Part shown: positions 55,245-64,000 of the stretch, one piece after another
Layout of the letters: the number at the start of each line of letters is the position of its first letter
How positions within the stretch are numbered: position 1 is the stretch's first letter
Source: Coriaria nepalensis
Taxonomy: Eukaryota; Streptophyta; Magnoliopsida; Cucurbitales; Coriariaceae
Assembly (NCBI GenBank): GCA_027186245.1
Contig: CP114495.1
Span: forward strand, 8,486,501-8,550,500
Length of the DNA stretch: 64,000 bases
Direction of reading: 5' to 3'
Program-made: the position numbers and the translations under genes
The notes under the pieces: model-generated
What the model saw: the letters and a program-made list of their open reading frames with translations, nothing else
Database searches by the model: none
Told to the model about the DNA's origin: nothing

Positions 55245-58200
55245 TTAAGACCAATCAAAACTGTAATCAAGAACATAAACAAGCAACAGAGAAAAGGGGT
55301 AGAGAAGGAGAGCTACAAGAGACGTCCAGAGAGGAAATGTGGTCCTAAAGCTTGCAAACACACCTATCACAATGCAAACAACAAGAATAGCCAACACTTC
55401 GGATGAGAAATCCCAAGTCAAGTCTCTTATGTAAACAACAGCCAAGAACACTGCCAATGATACTAGATTATGCATCGTGGCTGATCCATAAATCTGCAGC
55501 AAAGAGAGTATTTAGTAACATGGAAAGGTTTATGGTAAGCTAATAGTATTAAATCAAAAGCTAAAGCTATTTGGGAATTGGCTGGACAGTGTATAGCAGT
55601 AGTCCACAAAGCATAACTTGCCAAAACCAAAAAACCAAAGGAGTTGATATTACATATCAATCCAGGTTCTAGGAAGACTCACTCGATTATGGGCCTATGA
55701 AACGAGCTTACTCAAGTTACAACTAGTAAACAACACCTTAAATCATTAGGAAATAAGCTAAAAGATGTATACCAAGTCCCAGATGTGCAATGTCTTAGAG
55801 GAGAAATTATCCAATATATCATGTGTACGCAACTCCTGTGAGAGGGAAGGAAACTAACTGCTCACTATATATATAACTTGCCCTTCATATTTGCTTGCAT
55901 TTCACATATGACATCTCTATAGCCAATAATTTATATTAAGCTTACCACTAGTCCAAAAGCTACCAGTGGTTAAGAAAGACCCCAACAATTTATGTTACTT
56001 TACCAAACACTAATATTCCCCCTCACGTGTAAGCTTCTAATATAGGAAGCGAGAGTCAAAAGACCTCGCATGTGAAATTAAAAATACAGGAGGTCTTATG
56101 GTTAGAACTCCAAACCCAGCTTTGATACCATGTGAAATTCTATTTTGGGAAAGTGAAAATGGTATTATGGATTAGCTCTTTTGTTTACCAACAGTATATA
56201 CACTTCACATTTGGGTGCAACTAATCAAGCAGCTTAAATTAACCATCTAACTAATTACTAACAATAATTTGAGAAATAAATGAAAATACAAAAATTAAAG
56301 AAATAGACAAATAAAGGGGAAAATAAGGAACCAACCTCAATCAGTGTCAAGCATGCAGTTCTACGTGTGCTTCGGCTCACAGTAGAAATAGTAGACACTG
56401 CTTCATTAGAGGTAGCCAAAGGCAGCAAAACGAATGATACGAAGAAAGCAGGAATATTAGTTGCTGTCGAGAGATTATCAAGAGCATCAACAAGGGGATC
56501 AGCAAATACAGAAGCAATGGCTGTTCCTGACATTAATAGTAATACTGCTTTCACAGAAGCCCACTTGGCATTTTGATCAGCCTCCTCATTACTCTCACCC
56601 CTCACATCCAAAAGATCCCTCTCCTTCATTGTTTGCTGTTGACCAATTTCAGAGGAAAAGAAAAAAATCAAACCTTATTATTCAAGTAAACTGTATTGTT
56701 TATGAAAATGAAGGATAATATGATATCTTTTCATCACTTTGAATGATTTATGCAGTTAGTCTAAATTTAGTCTAATATTGAATCACTAAGGATATAAATG
56801 CATTGCTGTGTGAAAAGAAGGACAATAACTTAAAACTTACTGTCATCAATGAAAGAACTAAATTGTTTGGACCGATATTAAATCACTTATTGTCGTCAAT
56901 GAAAGAACTGAATTGTTTGACTACAAGGTATAGGATAAGATCCAAATGTAATATAGATCAAGCAATTAATCTACTTACGAGGTGAAAGTCGAAAAAGATC
57001 TTGTGTGTGTTATTAAAATCAGCATTGCGACAAGCACTCTTCACCCGATTAAGCCATTCACTAACGCCATCGACAAATTCTTCTTCATCAATCAGAGAGT
57101 CTTTGGATTTGTCAAACTCTCTCATTATTTTGCCCACAGAATATTCTCGATTCAGTTTGAACGCGTCGGAACAAATACCAAAAGTAAGCGCCGTTATTTC
57201 CGATCTTGAAAGATAGTTATCACCATTCACATCAATTTTGGAGAAGAGGCTGTAATGATATTCATCAGAAAAGTCGGCAAATAGAAATAGATTTATTCAA
57301 AAAGATTCTTGAAATAACCTTTTAATTGCTTCTCTGTTGGGTTCACCGTCCTCTGTTAGAAGTCTTCCCAATGCATTCTGTCTAAAATATTTTAGAAGCT
57401 GCAATGTAAAATGCTTGTGCTCCACATACGCAATTTTCTCCATCTGGATCCACGGCTGCAAAACCTGTACCATTATTCACATCTCTTGCTCATTTTTTTC
57501 CCCCTCATGTGTCCAGATAAGGAATTATAAATTGAAGAAAACAGTAGCAAAGAGTGAAACTTTTAAAAGTTTAGCATTCTATGAAATAGTCCAAAATCAT
57601 ATTCACTCTCCAAATGAAGTACCCAAGAACTCAAGATCCAAAATATTAAAACACAGATAACAGGTAATAGCATTAAAATTGTTCCCTACACAATTTCAAG
57701 AAGTAAAAAAAAAAATAAGAAAAAAAAAAAAGCAATGTTCACCAATGACATACAACGTACATCCATAATAAAGCAGGATTTTAGAGACATGCTTTAAAAA
57801 AAAAAAAAAGAGAAGAAGCATTTTGGGATAGGAGAACAAGGTTATATTGGAAGAATTTCATAAATACAGTTAAGGAAGAAGACAAACCTGATAAACGCAG
57901 TAACAGATCAATAGTACAACACAGACAACAAGTGCAACTAAGATTTCCATGCGCATCCCTGACGTTGAATTGAGAAATTGGGGCAATTGAACAATGAAGA
58001 AAGGTATGGTAGATATAACCAAAATCCTTGCAGCATAATTAGTCCATATGTCAGTGCTAATGCCAGACTCTGCAAAGATAAAAGGGGTTTCTCTTCATTT
58101 ACACATTGATCTCTACATTTTTTCACAAATTTTATAACTTTAAGGATCTAAGGTAATGTAGTGTAACAAATCTGGATTAAGCCAGTATATTAATTCTTAA

Positions 58201-59682
58201 TCTCAGGCGAAGGCAGCAAACATACCAGTTAAGCTATATCCGTTTGTATCTTGTCCATCTATTGCAATTGAATCCTTTAGGTCACATTTTCCAACTATCA
58301 CACATGTTCCCCAAACTACTGTGAGAAGCAGAACTGTCGAGCCGGCTAATAAGCCCATTCCCACAGAGACCTGACTCTTAGCGGTGTCTGTACTTCCAGA
58401 AAGACCAGATACTGTAGAAGAAGGAGATGATGAATTTAGGGGAACATAATTAATCATAGAACAATGTGTATTAAGCGTGTATACAAATATACATAAACAG
58501 ATATAAAAACTAATGCAAGTAATTGGGCAGATAACTAGGCATAGATTATGCCGATATTGATTTTGAACCAGAGCTTATTATCTCCTAAACAAGAAGATTT
58601 ATTTATTGCCGGAGTTCGCCACACAGTGTATCACATTCCCGTTCACCTTATTCAATCTGACAACAGCCAGATCCACCGCAGAGATCAGCGTCGGGAGAGA
58701 AAGCAGCTTCTTCGACACGGAATTGAGATCCTCGCACTGGAGGTAAGAAAGTAGAACTGGTTTGAGGCATTGAATCTCCGCCATTAATAGGTACAGTTTC
58801 GCCGGTCTCTTTGTCGGAGCTACGCCGTGCCATCACCGATATCTAAAAGAGGTGGTAACTCTGTCTCTTTGCCTATCCCTATCCTAGATACTACATTTTT
58901 GTTAAAATCTATTATATCCCTATTATTTAAAACTATTTTCATTTATGTCCATACATTTGTAATTATCTATTTTTATATCCTAATATTTGTACATTAAGTT
59001 CAGTTTAGTCCAAAAAGTTTAATATTCGAAATTCAATTTCGTTGGAAATTTGGAGTGTTGGTCCCACCCAACATATTAATTTCAACATTTTATCCTGACT
59101 CGATCGGGACCACAACGACGTACGATTTACTGATCAACTTTTCTTATAATCAATAAATACAACGCTCCTAATCCAAAGTTTTTATTTGAATCTAATAAAC
59201 ATATGATTTTGATTACATCCTAAAGCAAAATTAGTACTAGATAATACGTATATCCAGAAAGAAGATCGGTACGCACCGAGAATGAGAATTCCGTCGGGAA
59301 AAACACCGAGGAGAGGAAGAAGAAGACCACCAACAAGACCATGTCCCAATTTCTCCGTCAAAAAGTCGCTTCCATCAGACAAATACTTGCCGGCTATGAA
59401 CATGAGGTAGCTATACACCATGATCAAGAACAAGTTTCCAGCAACATTCGTCGTGCACGGAAGAACCCCATACGTCTGATCGCATGATGACGAGCCCGAT
59501 GGTTTGGATTTCTCAGAGACTAATAGTGAATTAATCAATAGACCCTCTGGCCTCGGACTTCTCAAATTAGCAGCAGCAGCATCAGTAGTAGTAGTACTAC
59601 TACTGCTGGTTATTGTTCCAGTTTGACAGCACAGGATTATTAGCAAGACGAGGAAGAAGGTTGCTTGAAGAGTCTTAGACAT
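55245..59682 (-). CDS. NCL: NCL-type Na+/Ca2+ exchanger with two EF-hands (copy C)
   Basis: CaCA-superfamily exchanger, seven minus-strand exons: 59682-59277, 58411-58226, 58069-57888, 57464-57319, 57249-56979, 56635-56336 and 55493-55245, giving 579 residues. Exons 2, 3, 4, 5 and 7 have exactly the same lengths as in copy A (186, 182, 146, 271, 249), so A and C are close duplicates. Signal peptide at about 1-22, then Ser/Thr/Ala-rich stretch, CDQTYGVLPC, alpha-1 region GGLLLPLLGVFPDGILILG and LLAGSTVLLLTVVWG. EF loops are at 313-324 (DVNGDNYLSRSE) and 353-364 (DKSKDSLIDEEE); the second has Lys at position 4 and Ser instead of Gly at position 6. The alpha-2 region at 468-480 reads LPLATSNEAVSTI, one residue shorter than copy A. 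The frame is intact. Intron 1 holds a gene fragment and intron 6 a retroelement piece. Confidence 0.92.
55900..56145 (-). mobile_element. Retroelement fragment with primer-binding-like site in NCL-C intron 6
   Basis: Minus strand ACATGGTATCAAAGCTGGG (about 56134-56116) matches the tRNA-Met primer-binding words of plant copia/TRIM elements. It is followed by TTTGGAGTTCTAACC and several hundred bases of LTR-like text. No boundaries or coding are visible, so the class is inferred. Confidence 0.35.
58599..58836 (-). pseudogene. Unrecognised gene fragment inside NCL-C intron 1
   Basis: This block is much more GC-rich than the intron around it. Minus-strand ATG 58836 opens MARRSSDKETGETVPINGGD and stays open to 58648. 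A second frame, from ATG 58784 to 58599, reads LQCEDLNSVSKKLLSLPTLI, then SAVDLAVVRLNKVNG, a helix-like sequence that looks truly coding. The best reading is one former exon with a frameshift between the two frames, inserted or copied into the intron. It is on the same strand as NCL-C. I do not recognise the family. Confidence 0.4.
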
Positions 59683-60499
59683 TAAATCCTGAAAATGTGT
59701 ACTGAGGAGAAGATGTCAAGTATTAACTGGTTTATATTGTATGTTTTAGGCGGTTAGGATAAGAACCTGGTCGGAGAAGTTGAATCATGTAAGATTATGG
59801 TATCCGACAGTCATGCATGGTTGACTAATGGTTGACCTCAAATAGTCTACCAGTACAGTAGTACTCCCTCTTAGAGCTCATTATCATTAGCCTGTTGCCA
59901 CATAAATTTTAGGCTTGTTCTCAGTCAAACGTACTGTCATAGGCATGTATGTCAAAGCTCCTCCAACCAATGTCTATCCATTTCTTACCACTCCTCCAAC
60001 CATCATAAAGTCCTCTTCATGTTTCTATAAATCATGAGCCAGACAACGAACAAAAAACCAAATACAACATATGTACATTTTGAAAATGATTTACGTTTTT
60101 TTTTTCTAATGTTCTTTTTCTGAATTACATCCTGTACATATTATCAGTGCGACGATCCAAATTTTCTCTGATTTCCAAAGAAATTGAGATATCTCAATCT
60201 GTCAAAACGACATAGTTTTGAGTGAAATTTTTATGTCTTCTTCTATCTTATTTAGTTTTAACTATATATATACACATAGGGAAGAAGGATACATTAATTT
60301 CGAACAAGTAATATGAAAAATACCTGAAATCTCACTGTATATTCGAGAAAAGAAAACCAAAAAATAAACATTAATCTAAAACGTAGCACTCAAAACAATT
60401 TGTTGTAAGAAACTGAGATGTCAAATTCAAAACGGAGAAAATCAGAATCCAGTTAATATAAATCGTGGATATGAAGATTACAATCGAATCACGTTACAT
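59683..60499. other. NCL-C promoter and intergenic DNA
   Basis: Upstream region of NCL-C, then AT-rich DNA. The segment 60120-60235 is similar to 61640-61740 (TGAATTACATCC..., then GTCAAAACGACATAG), which are the corresponding 3' flanks of the two F-box relics. No gene. Confidence 0.45.
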
Positions 60500-60760
60500 T
60501 TGCATACGCAAGTCACGCAACCAAGGCATGTAATTTACTGTATTAAACTTTGACACGTTGAGAGGATACGTATCCAAACGTTTTTTGAATCAAGCATGAA
60601 TAGTCGCTCATTAGGATCACCCGCTGCCGCATCATGATGAATCAATAAAGGGACACGAGATTTCTTGAGATGGAGTTTGGCAAAACAAGGATGTCGGATG
60701 ATATCGTACCAGGTTTTGCACGTAACCATGCAATGTAGTATGGTCTTGCTGGGTAAGTTT
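60500..60760 (-). pseudogene. F-box pseudogene fragment 1 (N-terminal part)
   Basis: Minus-strand copy of the F-box region of the intact gene at 63.7 kb. It shares MVTCKTWYDIIRHP, FAKLHLKKS and, after a frameshift near 60590, TYPL...FNT...YMP, matching TYALKTFKLNTQKYMP of the intact gene. An altered stretch with extra codons (HHDAAAGDPNERLFML) replaces the YHKGQLCML region. The upstream start and the whole C-terminal domain are absent. Confidence 0.85.
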
Positions 60761-61754
60761 GATGAATCAATAATTTGATTCTTATAAATATATATTTATA
60801 TAATTTTAGGATAATTTTATTTTTTAATTTTTTATTATCAAAATAAAAAAAATATATATATATATTAATTTTAAATAAAACCACATCAATAATAAAAAAT
60901 TAAAATTATAAATTCAACCTAAGTAAATTATTTCTTTATAATTTTGTTACAAATGTTTATATATTTATTATCACCATAATATCAATCAAATAACCAAAGA
61001 AAAATATCAAGAACAATGGCATAAACCAAACCAAACGGTTTCTTCACCCCATGCAAATCAACCGGCTAAATCATTGTGCGAATATTAAGTTTACCCTACT
61101 GATGAATAGGTTATATATCATTAACATTCAAATTTTACGATAATTTCTAAATGATAATTTCGAGTAAATAATCAGTAGAAATATGTTTATTTCTATAAAT
61201 AATAATTATGATATAGATTTTACGTTAAGTGAATTTTCCTTTCGAACCCAAAACCAGAATCTTGAAAGAAAGTAAAAGAGCATTCATGGATAAAAACCAC
61301 AAACCAATATAAAAACGAGATTTGATTCAATGCAAACCAAATATATGCACATCAAATAGATCTAATTCATTTGTAAGAAATCCAACCGTCCATATTAATT
61401 GACTGAAAACAAGGTACGATTATTTATGAAATGATGTGAAAGGACACTATTAATTCACAACCCTTGATATAGTAAGTTATGATATTGTATTAATTATTAG
61501 CTTTGGAGATGGATGAACTGACACATTTAAAAGTGACCCTTTTTTACATACTTTGATCAGATTTCCTCCAATACTTTAATATGATATAGTTTTAAGTGAA
61601 ATTTTATCGATTTTATTCTTTTAGGATTTTCTTACCTGAATTGCATCCCCAAACTAATACATGGTGGAAGGATTTTCATCTTCTCTAATTTCCTAAGAAA
61701 TTAGAATAGCTCATCTCATCAAAACACGTAGTGGTTAGGGAAACAGGATACTTC
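60761..61754. other. AT-rich intergenic between F-box relics
   Basis: No gene. Very AT-rich at 60780-60960. The end (61640-61740) is a diverged duplicate of 60120-60235. Confidence 0.45.
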
Positions 61755-62440
61755 ATTTTAGAGTTATCAAATCCCGGCTAATAATAACCCAAGTTTTAGT
61801 TCAAGACTCTTGAACTCCATAGTTCTTCATCGCCCAAACTTCTATATATATAATTTTGATTACGAAGATAAGGGTAATCATGAAACAAAATCAAACAATG
61901 ATTGCCTGGACTGCCTTTGCTTAGTTCACCGACCTTCCAATGTAATGCCACATTCAAACTAATTAGATGTTCAATAAGAGGGTATGAAGGGACAAGATAA
62001 TAGAATTAGTTCTCCATTCAGCAATTACAAGAGCATGAACTTGACGAAACAGATTTACTAGATCATCCATTTATTATGGGGGTTAGAATTCAACTCCTCC
62101 CTATTTCATTTTCCTTTCAAGTGTTGTGGAAAGTAATCTCAACAACTAATGAACATAAATATGAGGATCTCACCAAGTATATGTGTGTAAATCAATGGTT
62201 GAGATCTTCTCAAGTAGACTTGAGAGAAAAATAAAAGAGAGAGAAATTCTATTATATCTCGAGATTGTACTGATTAGTGTCCTCACAAAATTCAAAACCA
62301 AATAACACGGACGAGCTTTGGAACTCGAGTTTTAGTTTTAGTATTGGAAGGGAAACACGTTCACAACTAAGTGAATTGCAAATGTAATTTCGTGACTATC
62401 AGTTTCATTAAAAGCAACCATCAATTTCAATAAGAAAACA
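61755..62440 (-). pseudogene. F-box pseudogene fragment 2 (middle and C-terminal part)
   Basis: A series of collinear matches to the intact F-box gene on the same strand, heavily interrupted. 61783-61838 matches 62758-62815; 61905-61975 matches 62955-63025; 61995-62045 matches 63060-63105; and 62255-62390 matches 63220-63350. The F-box itself is missing and no long frame is left. Tandem duplication followed by decay. Confidence 0.8.
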
Positions 62441-62515
62441 AAGTAAGGCATTGCAAGAGCCTATCAATATCATGTTTCAACAAAAAAGTAAATTTGTCAT
62501 GAAAAAAAATAATAA

Positions 62516-63736
62516 TTAATTTTGACCTAATATAACATCCTTTGGAGATATCAAACTTGGGACGAAAGGAATAAGAAAAGAGCCTTCTACGGCATTGATC
62601 AGCCTCTTCGATGTCTTACTTTCGGGACAATAACAACCCAAACCGTACTTCAGTCCGATCAAATCTTGAATTCCAAACATTAAAATTTCCCCATCTTCCA
62701 ACACCTTCAGCGTACTGAGATATTTACATTTAAATGCATGCGGGAAATCGTCGTTAATAACCCAAGTTTTAGTCCAAGACTCTTTGACTCCATAATTCTT
62801 CATCACCCAAATTTCCGTAGAACTTCGTTTACTATCAAGCAAAACCAAACAATCATCTAAAAGACATAGACTTGTATACTTCAGTGAGTGCAAGGAAGAC
62901 GGCGAGGGGATGGGTTGGATTTCCTCGTTCCCGATTCTAAACGAATATATAATACCCGGACCACCTTCGCTTAATTCATCAACAATCCAATGTAATGCCC
63001 CGTTTAAATATATTAGACGCTCGCTACGATTAGACCGGTTAGGGTAATAATCACTAATTCTTACAGCTCTCCATTCAGCAGTTCCTAGTGTATGAACTTG
63101 ACAAAAGATATCCTTACTCTTTTTCGAAAAGCATATATCCCAATAAAAGAGATCTTGTCTTAAAAAGGAGGGTATTAGATCTTCATTTGTAATGGGTATT
63201 ATCTCTTCTGTGAACATTATCACCTTGTACTGATTAGTTTCCTCACAAAAACAGAAACCGGACATCATGGGCCACCATCGAAACTTGGTTTCTAGTTTTG
63301 GCATCGGAAAGGAAACATATTCACAAGTGAATGGATTGCAAATGCAAAATGTATTATCTTCTTTGTTACAAAAACAAAGTAAGCTATTGCATGAGCCTAT
63401 CCAAGAAAACCTACAATATCCCCGATGCATAGGCATGTACTTTTGTGTATTCAACTTAAAGGTTTTCAAAGCATACGTATCCAAACATTTTTCGAATTCA
63501 AGCATGCATAGTTGCCCTTTATGATACTCCAAAACACAAGCAGGAGATTTCTTGAGATGAAGTTTGGAAAAATCAGGATGTCGGATGATATCGTACCAGG
63601 TTTTGCACGTAACCATGCAACAGAGTATGGTCTTGATGGGTAAGCTTGAGAGAATTTCACACATGACATCAAAGGGGAAGATCAAATTATGGGTTTCTCC
63701 CTCTCGACCTTTGATTTTATTGGTTCGAAGCTCCAT
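62516..63736 (-). CDS. F-box protein with F-box-associated (FBA) domain
   Basis: Likely substrate receptor of an SCF ubiquitin ligase: the F-box binds SKP1/ASK and the C-terminal FBA region selects targets. Single exon, 406 residues, ATG at 63736. The F-box is at about 17-60 (LIFPFDVMCEILSSLPIKTI, then VTCKTWYDIIRHPDFSKLHL). The rest fits the FBA type: GSCNSLLCFC, CNPFTCEYVSFP, GFCFCEETNQYKVI, RLIYLNGALHWI, LLDDCLVLLDSKRSSTEIWVMKNYGVKESWTKTW. This large family evolves by tandem birth and death, and two decayed copies lie directly downstream. The substrate is unknown; superficially it is of the CPR1/At3g-type FBA class. The frame is clean, so it is probably functional. Confidence 0.92.
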   Translation of the reverse strand: MELRTNKIKGREGETHNLIFPFDVMCEILSSLPIKTILCCMVTCKTWYDIIRHPDFSKLHLKKSPACVLEYHKGQLCMLEFEKCLDTYALKTFKLNTQKYMPMHRGYCRFSWIGSCNSLLCFCNKEDNTFCICNPFTCEYVSFPMPKLETKFRWWPMMSGFCFCEETNQYKVIMFTEEIIPITNEDLIPSFLRQDLFYWDICFSKKSKDIFCQVHTLGTAEWRAVRISDYYPNRSNRSERLIYLNGALHWIVDELSEGGPGIIYSFRIGNEEIQPIPSPSSLHSLKYTSLCLLDDCLVLLDSKRSSTEIWVMKNYGVKESWTKTWVINDDFPHAFKCKYLSTLKVLEDGEILMFGIQDLIGLKYGLGCYCPESKTSKRLINAVEGSFLIPFVPSLISPKDVILGQN

Positions 63737-64000
63737 CGATCCGACGCTGATATATGTTTCGGAGAAGATATGCTTTAAAGGATTGAATCTTGCTAGGGTT
63801 TTCTCTTCAGGGAATAAAGGACGTAGGGAGGCTTATTAGGGTTTTAGAAGAATAGAAGCTGGGCCTTTTGTTTGAGTTTGTTGGGCTGGGTTTTTTCTTA
63901 TATTAATATGATTACTTTTTCTGATTTTAAAGCCATAATTTTTTCGCAATTAATATTATTTACCCTTTTGAGATAGTCAAGAAGTATATACAGTAAAATT
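63737..64000. other. F-box gene promoter, window end
   Basis: Upstream of the minus-strand F-box gene. Contains CTAGGGTTT (63794-63802) and TTAGGGTTTT (63836-63845), telo-box-like motifs, and TGGGCT/GGGCC words. No other gene visible. Confidence 0.4.

Noticed and set aside
58548..58754. Plus-strand frame over the intron gene fragment
   Set aside because: Antisense of the more convincing minus-strand frames.

Overview
This is a 64 kb piece of a nuclear plant genome, almost certainly a eudicot. It is AT-rich, its genes carry GT-AG introns, and long gene-poor stretches full of transposon debris separate them. Plant-only families are present: a GTE bromodomain factor, a CLE peptide, a CIN-class TCP factor with a miR319 site, an IQD protein, a TIE/SPEAR repressor and EF-hand NCL exchangers. 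I see no rRNA, CRISPR array or prokaryotic-type operon, and I do not call a species.

Layout. 1-5 kb: a GTE (BET-type bromodomain) gene on the minus strand and a ribosomal protein eS27 gene on the plus strand share a 645 bp divergent promoter. 5-8.2 kb: remains of a Ty1/copia element. 9.7-9.9 kb: a small intronless CLE peptide gene. 10-27.5 kb: a gene desert of repeats, with a long inverted repeat at 15.2-16.0 kb and two unrecognised coding-like fragments. 28-29.3 kb: a TCP4-like gene. 31.9-33.3 kb: a five-exon IQD gene. 33.9 kb: a tRNA gene. 36-37.8 kb: a five-exon TIE/SPEAR gene ending in an EAR motif. 38.6-59.7 kb: an array of three NCL-type cation/Ca2+ exchanger genes, all on the minus strand, plus a stray exon copy, a broken CIPK kinase fragment and hAT-type elements between them. 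60.5-63.7 kb: one intact F-box gene and two F-box relics.

Two functional themes stand out. The TCP4-like gene and the TIE/SPEAR gene lie 7 kb apart; in Arabidopsis, TIE proteins bind CIN-TCPs and recruit TOPLESS, so a transcription factor and a likely corepressor adaptor are linked here. The NCL array shows recent duplication with divergence. Copies A and C have the same seven-exon plan with two EF-hands. Copy B has nine exons because an exon pair was duplicated inside the gene, giving four EF-hands, and its second ion-exchange (alpha-2) motif has lost its acidic residue. Copy C is one residue short in that motif. These three genes are the best candidates here for new biology.

Exon boundaries were placed by eye from splice consensus, reading frame and family conservation. 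They have not been checked against transcripts.
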